Assembly: GCF_900626285.1 (NCBI RefSeq)
Contig: NZ_LR131147.1
Location: 611,262 to 653,244 of the forward strand
Direction: 5' to 3'
DNA: 41,983 nt
Source of the DNA: Intestinimonas massiliensis (ex Afouda et al. 2020)
Lineage (GTDB): Bacteria > Bacillota > Clostridia > Oscillospirales > Oscillospiraceae
Positions within the stretch are counted from its first letter, which is position 1; each line of letters starts with the position of its first letter. Shown here piece after piece: positions 32,417 to 39,773 of this stretch. Below the pieces are notes generated by a model. That model saw only the letters and a program-made list of their open reading frames with translations, had not been told where the DNA came from and did no database searches. The translations under genes were made by a program, and so were the position numbers.

Positions 32417-33474
32417 TGCGCCTGTTTGTGGATGTCCATAAGGACTTCGGCGCGTTCAAGCTGGATGTGTCCTTTGAGACGGAAAGCGGACAGATCACCG
32501 GCCTGCTGGGGGCCTCCGGCTGCGGCAAGAGTATGACCCTGCGGTGCATCGCGGGCATTGAGAAGCCGGACCGGGGCCGGGTCGTGCTGGATGGCAAGGT
32601 GCTTTCTGATTCGGAACGGCACATTGATCTACCGCCCCAGAAACGGCGGGTGGGCTATCTGTTCCAGAACTACGCCCTGTTCCCCAACATGACGGTGGCC
32701 CAGAACATCGCCGTGGGGGTGCGGGACAAAAAGGTCCGGCGGGAGACGGTGGCGCGGCTGGTGCGCACCCTCTGGCTGGAGGGGCAGGAACAGAAGTATC
32801 CCCGGCAGCTCTCCGGCGGCCAACAGCAGCGGGTGGCGCTGGCCCGGATCCTGGCCAGCGCACCGGAGGTGCTGCTGCTGGACGAGCCCTTCTCCGCTCT
32901 GGACAGCTACCTGAAATGGCAGGTGGAACTGGAGCTGGCCGACCTGCTCTCCGCCTTCCCCGGCCCGGTGATCTTCGTCACTCACAACCGGGACGAAGTG
33001 CAGCGGCTGTGCAGGCAGGTGTGCGTGCTGGATCAGGGGAAATCCCAGACTGTCATGCCGGTGAATCAGCTCTTTGAAGCTCCCCGCACTCTGTCCGCCT
33101 GCCTGCTGTCCGGGTGCAAGAATATCTCACGGGCCAGGCCCACAGCCGACGGCAAGGTGGAGGCCCTGGACTGGGGGGTGACCCTGGACCCGGAGGGCCC
33201 CCTGCCGGAAGGGCTGAGCCACATCGGCGTGCGTGCCCATTACATCATACCGGTGGACGGGCCCGGCCCCAACCGGCTGCCCTGCAAGGTGAAGCGGGTG
33301 GTGGAAAACGTGTTCTCCACCGTGGTCATGCTATCCACCCCCGGCGGCAGCCAGGGCTTCTCCCGGCTGCGCATCGAGCTGGAAAAGGGCAGATGGACGG
33401 CTTTGGCGGGCAAGGACCCTCTGTGGCTGGAGCTGCCCGCCAAGGATCTGCTTCTGCTGACCAAGGATGGATAA
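32416..33474 (+). CDS. modC: Molybdate ABC transporter ATP-binding protein
   Basis: This 352-residue ATPase has Walker A GASGCGKSMTL, signature LSGGQQQRVALARIL, Walker B VLLLDEPF and a C-terminal TOBE-like part (about 250-350) that in ModC binds molybdate to regulate uptake. The ATG at 32416 follows GGAGGTGGA and overlaps the modB stop. The longer in-frame start at 32299 lies inside modB. It ends the operon before a strong terminator. Confidence 0.93.
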   Translation: MRLFVDVHKDFGAFKLDVSFETESGQITGLLGASGCGKSMTLRCIAGIEKPDRGRVVLDGKVLSDSERHIDLPPQKRRVGYLFQNYALFPNMTVAQNIAVGVRDKKVRRETVARLVRTLWLEGQEQKYPRQLSGGQQQRVALARILASAPEVLLLDEPFSALDSYLKWQVELELADLLSAFPGPVIFVTHNRDEVQRLCRQVCVLDQGKSQTVMPVNQLFEAPRTLSACLLSGCKNISRARPTADGKVEALDWGVTLDPEGPLPEGLSHIGVRAHYIIPVDGPGPNRLPCKVKRVVENVFSTVVMLSTPGGSQGFSRLRIELEKGRWTALAGKDPLWLELPAKDLLLLTKDG

Positions 33475-33518
33475 AATAACACCGGGACCGGTGATACCGG
33501 TCCCGGTGTTATTTTAAT
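33473..33518. terminator. Bidirectional terminator after modC
   Basis: A perfect 19-bp stem (33473-33491 with 33497-33515) with a 5-nt loop and T residues on both strands. It closes modABC and the convergent sigma-factor operon. Confidence 0.92.
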
Positions 33519-34410
33519 CTACCGGGTCAAGCGGATAGGCCACATCGGTGATCTCACAGTCCAGCCTTTCACTGTTGGAGGTCACCTTCAGCTTGGGAAT
33601 CGGATCCCCCGTACAGGTTGCCAGGATCAGGAACCGGCCGGCATTGCTGCCGCCGCTGGGCAGGTCCAGACTCAGGAGCGGCCCGCCGAACAGGCCGCTG
33701 GCCGTGGTTACATTCACCTCAGACTGGTTGGCCATGCTGGGCAGATAGACCAGATACTGCACCCGGGTCTCGTTGCCCCAGGGTTCGGTATAGCGGAGGA
33801 CATAGGCGGTGCCATCGTCTCCATCGCAGGTATTCAGCCACTGCTCCACCCGAGGCTCCTCCGCCAGGCTCAGGTACTCTTCTACCGGCATGGAAGTTAC
33901 CCCCGCACCGCCGCTGTTTCCGGCTCTGGAGATGGACAGGACCAGGAGAACCGCCACTACGATCAGGAGGACGGGGATGAGAATGACAACCAGGAGGATC
34001 TTCCACAGGGTCCTGTCCTGCCGCCGCACCGGGGGCGTGAATCCCTCCCCGAATTCCGGCAGCGGATTGCCGCAGTGGGGACACACCTTCCAGTCCGGCT
34101 CCACCGGAGCGGAACAGCTGGGACAGGTGGCCTTCAGCCGGGCGCCGCATCTGGGACAGGAGAGGTACTGCTCCGTGACGGGGGCGGTGCAGTTGGGGCA
34201 CTTCAGGTCGGAGTAGCTCCCCCGCACCAGCAGATAGATGATCAGGCCCACAAACACCGGGGCCAGCACCGCCACCAGGGTCCACAGAACGGCGTTCATT
34301 CCCCGGCGTGTGGCGTCCCGGTAGACGTAGACACCGATGAGTACGGGAATACCTACCAGAACCGCCAGATAGATGATGAGGAACAAGGCCACATTCAGCG
34401 ACATCACCAT
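33514..34410 (-). CDS. Membrane protein with double zinc ribbon
   Basis: This 298-residue protein has two N-terminal membrane segments (about 6-28 and 38-61), then four CxxC knuckles (CPNC, CPRC, CPSC and CPHC, about residues 69-116) forming two zinc ribbons, a third segment (about 133-157) and a roughly 140-residue outer domain. The zinc ribbons should face the cytosol. The ATG at 34410 follows AAAGGAGGG and overlaps the preceding gene by 7 nt; the frame upstream lacks a start with a site. It is the last gene of a sigma-factor operon. It is a candidate signal or anti-sigma partner, but I recognise no anti-sigma domain. Confidence 0.8.
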   Translation of the reverse strand: MVMSLNVALFLIIYLAVLVGIPVLIGVYVYRDATRRGMNAVLWTLVAVLAPVFVGLIIYLLVRGSYSDLKCPNCTAPVTEQYLSCPRCGARLKATCPSCSAPVEPDWKVCPHCGNPLPEFGEGFTPPVRRQDRTLWKILLVVILIPVLLIVVAVLLVLSISRAGNSGGAGVTSMPVEEYLSLAEEPRVEQWLNTCDGDDGTAYVLRYTEPWGNETRVQYLVYLPSMANQSEVNVTTASGLFGGPLLSLDLPSGGSNAGRFLILATCTGDPIPKLKVTSNSERLDCEITDVAYPLDPVD

Positions 34411-34682
34411 GTGAGTTCCCTCCTTTTCTGCACAAATACAACGGAAATGACACAGGCCCCCGTGACGGCGGCACAGAGATAGGCCATACAGGCCAGGGTC
34501 AAAGCGGGATAGACCGGATACAGGGCCGCCGCTGCCAGAAACAGACAGAACAGACACAGCATCCCCGCCAGGGCCAGCAGGGTGGTCTGCCGCCGCAGAC
34601 GGCGGCGCTCCAGCTCCTTTTGCAGGGTGCTCTCCCGCAGGACAGGAGGCGCTGTTTGATTAAAATGGTAGATCTGCTTCAT
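34404..34682 (-). CDS. Small two-segment membrane protein of unknown function
   Basis: This 92-residue protein has a basic cytosolic N-terminus (QKELERRRLRRQ) followed by two hydrophobic segments (about 33-53 and 58-84). It overlaps the sigma gene by 23 nt and the zinc-ribbon gene by 7 nt, with AAGGAGG upstream. Anti-sigma factors often occupy this position, but this one is short and unrecognised. It might instead be a helper membrane subunit. Confidence 0.75.
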   Translation of the reverse strand: MKQIYHFNQTAPPVLRESTLQKELERRRLRRQTTLLALAGMLCLFCLFLAAAALYPVYPALTLACMAYLCAAVTGACVISVVFVQKRRELTW

Positions 34683-35166
34683 GCTCCAGCGCCTCCTTCA
34701 GCTTTTTTCGCGCGTGGTTCAATCTGGATTTCATGGTGCCGGCGGGAATGCCCAGAATCTGTGCCGCCGACGAGAGGTCCATGTCCCGGAAGTAGAAGAG
34801 GATCACCGCCACCCGCAGCTTGTCGGGCAGCCGGTCAATCGCCTGGTGGAGGTCTGCGTACTCCTCCTCCCCCTTTGTCTCCTCCGCCGGTACCGACGCC
34901 AGCACGGCGTCCTTTTCTTCATTGGTGGAGAAGCGGTTCCAGACCGGGCTGCGGGCCAGCCGCCGCAGGGTGCTGCGGTAGGTGTTGACACAGATGCGGG
35001 TGAGCCATGGCTCAAACTCCCGGTCGGGGTCGTACTGGTCCAGGTGGGCCAGAGCCTTGAGCCAGGTCTCCTGGTACAGGTCGTCCGCGTCGTGGGGGCT
35101 GGCACAGAGGGTGCGGCACAGGCCGTACAGCCGCGTGCCGTATTGCCGGATATAGATGTCGATCAA
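34660..35166 (-). CDS. ECF-type RNA polymerase sigma factor
   Basis: This 168-residue sigma-70 family factor has region 2 at about residues 8-72 (LYGLCRTLCASPHDADDLYQETWLKA, FEPWLTRICVNTYRS) and region 4 at about 105-160 (LHQAIDRLPDKLRVAVILFYF, SSAAQILGIPAGTMKSRLNHARKKLKEAL). The TTG at 35166 was chosen because AAAGGGGGCGGGAG precedes it and a candidate ECF promoter lies just upstream at 35192-35219; an ATG at 35199 would fall inside the -10 box. Two membrane protein genes follow in overlapping frames, so it probably answers an envelope signal. Confidence 0.9.
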   Translation of the reverse strand: MIDIYIRQYGTRLYGLCRTLCASPHDADDLYQETWLKALAHLDQYDPDREFEPWLTRICVNTYRSTLRRLARSPVWNRFSTNEEKDAVLASVPAEETKGEEEYADLHQAIDRLPDKLRVAVILFYFRDMDLSSAAQILGIPAGTMKSRLNHARKKLKEALEHEADLPF

Positions 35167-35191
35167 GCTCTCCCGCCCCCTTTCACTTACA

Positions 35192-35219
35192 CATACCATC
35201 CGGGCGGCCGAAAGGTTCA
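35192..35219 (-). promoter_or_regulatory. Candidate ECF autoregulatory promoter
   Basis: On the minus strand TGAACCTTT (35219-35211) is followed, 16 nt after AACC, by GGTATG (35197-35192), the layout of ECF sigma promoters (AAC -35, G/CGT -10). It lies about 20-25 nt upstream of the TTG start, so the factor could drive its own operon. Confidence 0.5.
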
Positions 35220-35230
35220 CCGGTTTTTCA

Positions 35231-35261
35231 AAAAAAGCGGGCCGCCCAGCGGCCCGCTTTT
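35231..35261 (-). terminator. Terminator of the dus-proC operon
   Basis: A perfect 13-bp stem (35233-35245 with 35249-35261) and a 3-nt loop. On the minus strand a run of T residues follows, immediately after the proC stop. Confidence 0.9.
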
Positions 35262-35264
35262 CTT

Positions 35265-36089
35265 TTACTTGCCCAGCTCCTTGTTCTTGGCGAAAGCGGC
35301 CATCACCGCCTGGATGGCGGCGGAGCGGAAACCCTTCTCCTCCAGGGCCGCCACGCCCACAATGGTGGAGCCGCCGGGGGAGCAAACCTCATCCTTCAGC
35401 TGGCCGGGGTGCTTGCCGGTCTCCAGCACCATGGCCGCGGCACCCAGCACGGTCTGGGCGGCGTAGGTCTGAGCCTGGGCCCGGGGCAGACCGGCCATCA
35501 CGCCCCCGTCGGCCAGCGCCTCGATGAACTGATACACATAGGCCGGACCGCAGCCCGCCACAGCGGTGAACTGGTCCATCAGGCCCTCGACCATCCGCTC
35601 CACCCGGCCAGCGTCGGCCAGGATGGCCTCCACTGCGGCAAGGCCGGTCTCGTTCCCCGCCCCGCCGTCGGTGAGGGCCAGCATCCCCTTGCCGATGGCG
35701 GCGCAGGTGTTGGGCATCACCCGCAGGATGGGGATGTCCCAGGAAATACCCTGGAGGAACCCCCGGAGAGAGGCGATCTCCACCCCGGCTGCGATGGACA
35801 CCAGGGTCTTGTCCTCCCCCCGCCCATGGCAGGCATTGAGGGCGGGCACCAGGGCGGCCGCCACGCCGGGCAGCACCTGAGGTTTGACACAGAGGAAAAT
35901 ATATTCGGCACGCTCCACCGCACCGGCGTTATCCGCCGCCGCGGTGCAGCCCAGCTCGGCCGCCAGGGCGGCCGCCTTCTCCTTCGCATAGTCGGCAATG
36001 ACCACCTGGTCCGGCCCGATGGCCCGGCAGGCCGCCCGGATCAGGGCCCCGCCCATGTTGCCGCTGCCGATAAACGCCACTCGCTTCAT
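35265..36089 (-). CDS. proC: Pyrroline-5-carboxylate reductase
   Basis: This 274-residue cytosolic enzyme reduces 1-pyrroline-5-carboxylate to L-proline with NAD(P)H. The Rossmann start is VAFIGSGNMGGALI, FLCVKPQVL follows, and the signature AVAGCGPAYVYQFIEALADGGVMAGLPRAQA plus EVCSPGGSTIVGVAALEEKGFR covers the active site. ATG at 36089 (GGTGA upstream) or 36101 are both possible; the shorter fits the family better. It follows dus by about 25 nt and is probably co-transcribed. Confidence 0.95.
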   Translation of the reverse strand: MKRVAFIGSGNMGGALIRAACRAIGPDQVVIADYAKEKAAALAAELGCTAAADNAGAVERAEYIFLCVKPQVLPGVAAALVPALNACHGRGEDKTLVSIAAGVEIASLRGFLQGISWDIPILRVMPNTCAAIGKGMLALTDGGAGNETGLAAVEAILADAGRVERMVEGLMDQFTAVAGCGPAYVYQFIEALADGGVMAGLPRAQAQTYAAQTVLGAAAMVLETGKHPGQLKDEVCSPGGSTIVGVAALEEKGFRSAAIQAVMAAFAKNKELGK

Positions 36090-36114
36090 TTGATTCACCA
36101 TTTCCTTTCTCTGC

Positions 36115-37071
36115 TTACCAATCGGGCTCCAGGTCGTCCAGCAGCTCCAACTCCCGGAACACCGCCGCCGCCCGTGCCTCGTACTCCGCAGGATCTTTGG
36201 CCTTGCGGATGGCCTTTCCGTATTTCGCTCCGTCCCGGAACAGACAGATCAGGTAGCACCACAGCTCCTTCATCCGCAGCACGGCGCTGTGCCTGCTGCC
36301 AAAGCCCTGGGTGTAGCCCTCATAGACCTCCGCCAGAAAGCCCTTCAGCTCCTCTTTGGAGGCGGCGGGACCGCCCGCCAGCTTCCGGGCCAGAGCCGGG
36401 TCACCGATGAGCCCCCGGCCCAGCATGATCCGCTCCACATTGGGACAGTCCTTCTGAAACTTTTCCACCGCCCCTGTGGTGTACAGGTCCCCGTTGTAGC
36501 ACACCGGCGCGCGGCTCCTGGCTGCGGCGGCGGCAAACAGCTCCCGCCTGGGGTGGTTCTTATACTGGTCCTTCTGCACCCGTGGGTGGATGATCAGCTC
36601 CTTGATGGGATATTGATTATAAATGTCCAGAATGGGCCAGAACTCCTCCGGGTCGGAAATACCCAGCCGGGTCTTGACCGAGATGGCAATGGGGCACTTG
36701 GAAAAAATCTCCTCCAGAAAGGCGTCCAACTCCTGGGGAACCGCTAAAAATCCGGCCCCTTTCCGCTTGGCGGTCACCGTCCCGGAGGGACAGCCCAGGT
36801 TCAGGTTGACTTCCTCATATCCCAGATCTGCCAGGGCGTCGGCCGCCCACAGAAAGTCCTCTGCCCGGCGGGTAAGCAGCTGGGGCACCAGAGGCACCCC
36901 CTCATTGCCCGCCGGGTCGATCTCCCGCAGCTCCCGCTTGGGAAACACGTGGTCCTGGGTAGGGGAAAGAAAGGGGGTGTAATACCGCTCCACATCTCCG
37001 AACCACCGCCGGTGGGCCTGCCGGTACCATACGCTGGTGACCCCCTCCATGGGGGCGAATTCTGCCTTCAA
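36115..37071 (-). CDS. tRNA-dihydrouridine synthase
   Basis: This 318-residue flavoenzyme reduces uridines in the tRNA D-loop. It shows APMEGVTSVWYRQ, NLNLGCPSGTVTAKRKGAGFL with the catalytic Cys, ISVKTRLG, IHPRVQKDQY and NGDLYTTGAVEKF and IMLGRGLIGDP near the FMN phosphate site. The start is the TTG at 37071, preceded by AAGGAGAGAG. The longer frame from ATG 37119 would begin upstream of the transcription start, since the -10 box lies at 37113-37108. It leads the operon with proC. Confidence 0.9.
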   Translation of the reverse strand: MKAEFAPMEGVTSVWYRQAHRRWFGDVERYYTPFLSPTQDHVFPKRELREIDPAGNEGVPLVPQLLTRRAEDFLWAADALADLGYEEVNLNLGCPSGTVTAKRKGAGFLAVPQELDAFLEEIFSKCPIAISVKTRLGISDPEEFWPILDIYNQYPIKELIIHPRVQKDQYKNHPRRELFAAAAARSRAPVCYNGDLYTTGAVEKFQKDCPNVERIMLGRGLIGDPALARKLAGGPAASKEELKGFLAEVYEGYTQGFGSRHSAVLRMKELWCYLICLFRDGAKYGKAIRKAKDPAEYEARAAAVFRELELLDDLEPDW

Positions 37072-37107
37072 ACGTCTCTCTCCTTGTTTCACGCGCTGCT
37101 GTTGGAA

Positions 37108-37136
37108 ATTGTAGCCCATCCCCTCCCCCCTGTCAA
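37108..37136 (-). promoter_or_regulatory. Promoter of the dus-proC operon
   Basis: On the minus strand TTGACA (37136-37131) and TACAAT (37113-37108) are 17 bp apart. The -35 box is part of a perfect inverted repeat with the -35 of the divergent promoter: TGTCAAGAG (37131-37139) and CTCTTGACA (37147-37155). Confidence 0.85.
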
Positions 37137-37149
37137 GAGCACATCCCTC

Positions 37150-37178
37150 TTGACAGGAACGCCCCAGTCTGCTATACT
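37150..37178 (+). promoter_or_regulatory. Promoter of the DUF3793-flavodoxin unit
   Basis: TTGACA (37150-37155) and TATACT (37173-37178) are 17 bp apart. The start of transcription falls at the first of two palindromic operators. Confidence 0.88.
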
Positions 37179-37186
37179 TTCCTCGT

Positions 37187-37237
37187 GGTTAGTTGTTGCT
37201 AACCAATACATTTTCCCCGATAGTTAGCCTTGGCTAA
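37187..37237 (+). promoter_or_regulatory. Two palindromic DtxR/IdeR-like operators
   Basis: Operator 1 is GGTTAG-TTGTTG-CTAACC (37187-37204), at the transcription start. Operator 2 is TTAGCCTTGGCTAA (37224-37237), just before the ribosome site. Both contain the TTAG/CTAA arms of DtxR-type boxes, and centres are 35 bp apart. The nearest DtxR-family gene is at 39772-40149. Metal-dependent repression of the following genes is inferred. Confidence 0.6.
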
Positions 37238-37256
37238 TTAAGAAAGGAGCCCACCC

Positions 37257-37820
37257 ATGCAGTTTGAACAGGCCCTCATTGAACACGGCGCCCTCACTCT
37301 GGCAGGTCTGAAACCCGCCTCTCTGTTCCGCTTTCTCCCCCGGGACGGGAGCGCCTTCATTTCCCGCTTTCTGGAGTGCCGGGCAGCGCTGGCCAAGCGG
37401 GGGCTGCGGCTGCTGATCCTGAAGGGCTGCCGGAAACTGGGCTCCTACCTGCTCTGCCTGTACCGGGAGCGGGATCTGGCCGCCCTGCTGGACCGGGCGG
37501 AGTACCGGCAGTTTCTCTATTCCATGGGCTACCAGCCCTGGGACGGGGTGCGGGGCTGCCTGCGGCAGCTGGCGGCACGGCTGTGTCTGGAGGAGGAGTT
37601 TCCCCACGAGATCGGCGTCTTTCTGGGGTATCCTCTGGAGGACGTGACCGGCTTCATCGCCCACGGCGGCAGGAACTACACCTGCTGCGGCTGCTGGAAG
37701 TGCTACGGCGACCCGGAACAGGCCATGCGGCGGTTTGCGCGCTACCGCCGCTGCACCGACCTGTACCGCCGCCGCTATGCCCAGGGGGCCACCCTGGGGC
37801 AGCTCACCGTGGCCGCCTGA
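37257..37820 (+). CDS. DUF3793 family protein
   Basis: This 187-residue protein matches the DUF3793 family seen in Clostridia, often beside flavodoxin. No catalytic role is established. It is rich in Arg and Leu helices, with a C-terminal NYTCCGCWKCYGD segment holding four cysteines that could bind metal or iron-sulfur; FLGYPLEDVTGFI is also characteristic. AAAGGAG precedes the ATG, after two operators that suggest metal control. Flavodoxin follows 31 nt later. Confidence 0.88.
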   Translation: MQFEQALIEHGALTLAGLKPASLFRFLPRDGSAFISRFLECRAALAKRGLRLLILKGCRKLGSYLLCLYRERDLAALLDRAEYRQFLYSMGYQPWDGVRGCLRQLAARLCLEEEFPHEIGVFLGYPLEDVTGFIAHGGRNYTCCGCWKCYGDPEQAMRRFARYRRCTDLYRRRYAQGATLGQLTVAA

Positions 37821-37851
37821 ATTCTCTCACAGCGAAAGGAAGGAATGAACT

Positions 37852-38277
37852 ATGAGCAAGATCGCAATCGTCTATTGGAGCGGCACCGGCAACACCGAGG
37901 CCATGGCCAATCTGGTGGCAGAGGGTGTGACCGCCGCCGGCGGGCAGGCCGACCTGCTGACTCCCGAGCTGTTTGACGCCGGACAGGTGGGCAATTACAC
38001 CGTCTTCGCCTTCGGCTGCCCCGCCATGGGGGCCGAGCAGCTGGAGGAGGCGGAGTTTGAGCCCATGTTTACCGCCGTCAAGCCCAGCCTGTCCGGCAAG
38101 ACCATCGGCCTGTTCGGCTCTTACGGCTGGGGGGATGGCGAGTGGATGCGCACCTGGGCGGCCGAGTGCGAGGAGGCCGGGTGCAATCTGGCCGACGAGC
38201 CGGTGATCGTCTGCGGGGCTCCCGAGGGCGACGCCGCCGAGGCCTGCCGGGCTCTGGGCCGGTCCCTGGCAGGCTGA
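37852..38277 (+). CDS. Flavodoxin
   Basis: This 141-residue short-chain flavodoxin carries electrons with FMN and commonly replaces ferredoxin when iron is scarce. The phosphate loop WSGTGNTEAMA is near the start, followed by FGCPAMGAEQLEE and LFGSYGWGDGEWM, which flank the flavin. GAAAGGAAGGA precedes the ATG. It shares the promoter and the DtxR-like operators with the DUF3793 gene, which fits induction under iron limitation. Confidence 0.95.
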   Translation: MSKIAIVYWSGTGNTEAMANLVAEGVTAAGGQADLLTPELFDAGQVGNYTVFAFGCPAMGAEQLEEAEFEPMFTAVKPSLSGKTIGLFGSYGWGDGEWMRTWAAECEEAGCNLADEPVIVCGAPEGDAAEACRALGRSLAG

Positions 38278-38286
38278 ACCGCCCGA

Positions 38287-38315
38287 TTGACTTTGCCCCC
38301 CTCTCATGCTACAAT
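38287..38315 (+). promoter_or_regulatory. Promoter of the MATE exporter gene
   Basis: TTGACT (38287-38292) and TACAAT (38310-38315) are 17 bp apart. A leader of about 97 nt separates the start from the ATG. Confidence 0.8.
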
Positions 38316-38338
38316 AGGGCTGCTTGTCAGAGGACTTG

Positions 38339-38400
38339 CAATCGGATCCGATTGTTGAAGTGGGATAAGACCGTTTGGGTTTTATCCCACTTTTCTTTTT
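38339..38400 (+). terminator. Palindrome and terminator within the MATE gene leader
   Basis: A perfect 16-bp palindrome CAATCGGATCCGATTG (38339-38354) precedes an 11-bp stem (38358-38368 with 38382-38392) with a 13-nt loop and a T-rich tail. Because the promoter at 38287 lies upstream, this terminator sits in the exporter's own leader and probably attenuates it. Termination of flavodoxin readthrough is the other role. Confidence 0.75.
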
Positions 38401-38418
38401 GCAGCGGGAGGGCACTTT

Positions 38419-39729
38419 ATGAATGCGGAGACAAAATCTCTGTTCCGGTACATCTTCCCCGCGTTGGGCGGACTGTTTGTCACCTATCTTTACAATGTGG
38501 TGGATGGTATCTTTGTGGGGCGGGGCGTGGGCTCGGCCGCACTGGGCGCCGTCAACATCGGCGTCCCCTTCATCACCTCCGCGGTGGCCATCGCGGCCAT
38601 GTTCCCCATGGGCGGCGCTACGGTGGTGGCCATCCGTATGGGGCGGGAGGATCGTGAGGGCGCCAACCACGCCTTCATGACGGCCCTCTCCATGACCGCC
38701 CTGCTGTCCGTCCTCCTCATGGCGGCGGGCATGGCGTTTTCCCGGCAGATCGTGGATCTCAGCGGCGCGGGAGAGCTAAGCGCGGAGATGCGGAATATGT
38801 CTGCGGACTATCTGTTCTACTACTCCGCCTTCTCCGTCCCCATGCTCATGAGCTCCTGCCTGTCCGTCTTTGTCAGAAACGACGGCTCCCCCGCCCTCGC
38901 CTTCGCGGGGATGTCCGTGGGCGCGGCGGCAAACATCTTTCTGGACTGGCTGTTCATCTTTCCCCTCTCCATGGGTGTCGTCGGCGCCGCGGTGGCATCC
39001 GGTCTGGGGCAGGTCTCTTCCATCCTTATCCTTCTCTCTCATTTCGCAGGAAAAAAGGGCGCACTGCGGATCCGGCCGTTCAAGGCCGACCTGTCCCTGA
39101 TGAAAAAGATCTGCAAGCGGGGCGTGCCGGAGGCGGTCACCCAGCTCACCACCCCTGTCACCGCTCTCTGCTATAATCTGACGTTGGCAAGCCTGATGGG
39201 CGATATCGGCGTATCCACCTTCAGCGTGCTCAGCTTTATCTATTCTCTGGCCAACGCCATCCTGTCCGGAGTGGCTCAGGGCCTGCAGCCCCTCTGGGGC
39301 CGCTGCTACGGCAGAGGGGATACCGAAAAAATGGGCTGGTATTTCCGCCGGGGAATCCTGATCAATCTGGCCTTGTCCGTTTTGATCTGCGGGGGACTGT
39401 GCCTCTTTGACCGGCCCGTGATCTGTATTTTCAACCGGGACCCGGAGCTGGTGGGGCTGGCATCGGCGGCCCTGCCCCTGTTCAGCCTCTCCTTTTTCCC
39501 CATGGCCCTGAACCTGATCTGCACAGCCTTCCTGTTCTCCACAAAGCGGACGGGAGCGGCAAACCTCATCGCCGTCAGCCGGGGGATCGTGATGAAAGCA
39601 CTGGCCATCTTCTGCATTCCCATGCTCTTCGGCGGGGACACCGTCTGGAGCGCACCCCTGGCCGCGGAGGCGGTGACTCTGGCCCTCGCGCTCCGGCTGA
39701 GCAGGGCCGCTGGACCGATTCGCCAATGA
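38419..39729 (+). CDS. MATE family efflux transporter
   Basis: This 436-residue membrane protein has about twelve hydrophobic segments and belongs to the NorM/DinF-type MATE family, which exports drugs or metabolites by ion exchange. FPALGGLFVTYLYNVVDGIFVGRGVG at the N-terminus, SAVAIAAMFPMGGATVVAIRMG, and the mid-chain GVPEAVTQLTTPVTALCYN repeat mark the two six-segment halves. GGGAGGGC precedes the ATG. Expression is probably controlled by the leader terminator. The substrate is unknown. Confidence 0.93.
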   Translation: MNAETKSLFRYIFPALGGLFVTYLYNVVDGIFVGRGVGSAALGAVNIGVPFITSAVAIAAMFPMGGATVVAIRMGREDREGANHAFMTALSMTALLSVLLMAAGMAFSRQIVDLSGAGELSAEMRNMSADYLFYYSAFSVPMLMSSCLSVFVRNDGSPALAFAGMSVGAAANIFLDWLFIFPLSMGVVGAAVASGLGQVSSILILLSHFAGKKGALRIRPFKADLSLMKKICKRGVPEAVTQLTTPVTALCYNLTLASLMGDIGVSTFSVLSFIYSLANAILSGVAQGLQPLWGRCYGRGDTEKMGWYFRRGILINLALSVLICGGLCLFDRPVICIFNRDPELVGLASAALPLFSLSFFPMALNLICTAFLFSTKRTGAANLIAVSRGIVMKALAIFCIPMLFGGDTVWSAPLAAEAVTLALALRLSRAAGPIRQ

Positions 39730-39744
39730 CCGCATAAAACCCAT

Positions 39745-39773
39745 AAAAAAAGGACGCTTCCGCGTCCTTTTTT
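39745..39773. terminator. Bidirectional terminator between MATE and DtxR genes
   Basis: AAAAAAAGGACGC (39745-39757) pairs with GCGTCCTTTTTT (39762-39773) around TTCC. It serves the MATE gene on plus and the DtxR gene, whose stop overlaps it, on minus. Confidence 0.92.

Noticed and set aside
37071..37119. Longer dus start at ATG 37119
   Set aside because: The -10 box at 37113-37108 lies inside that extension, so it would not be transcribed; TTG 37071 has a good ribosome site.
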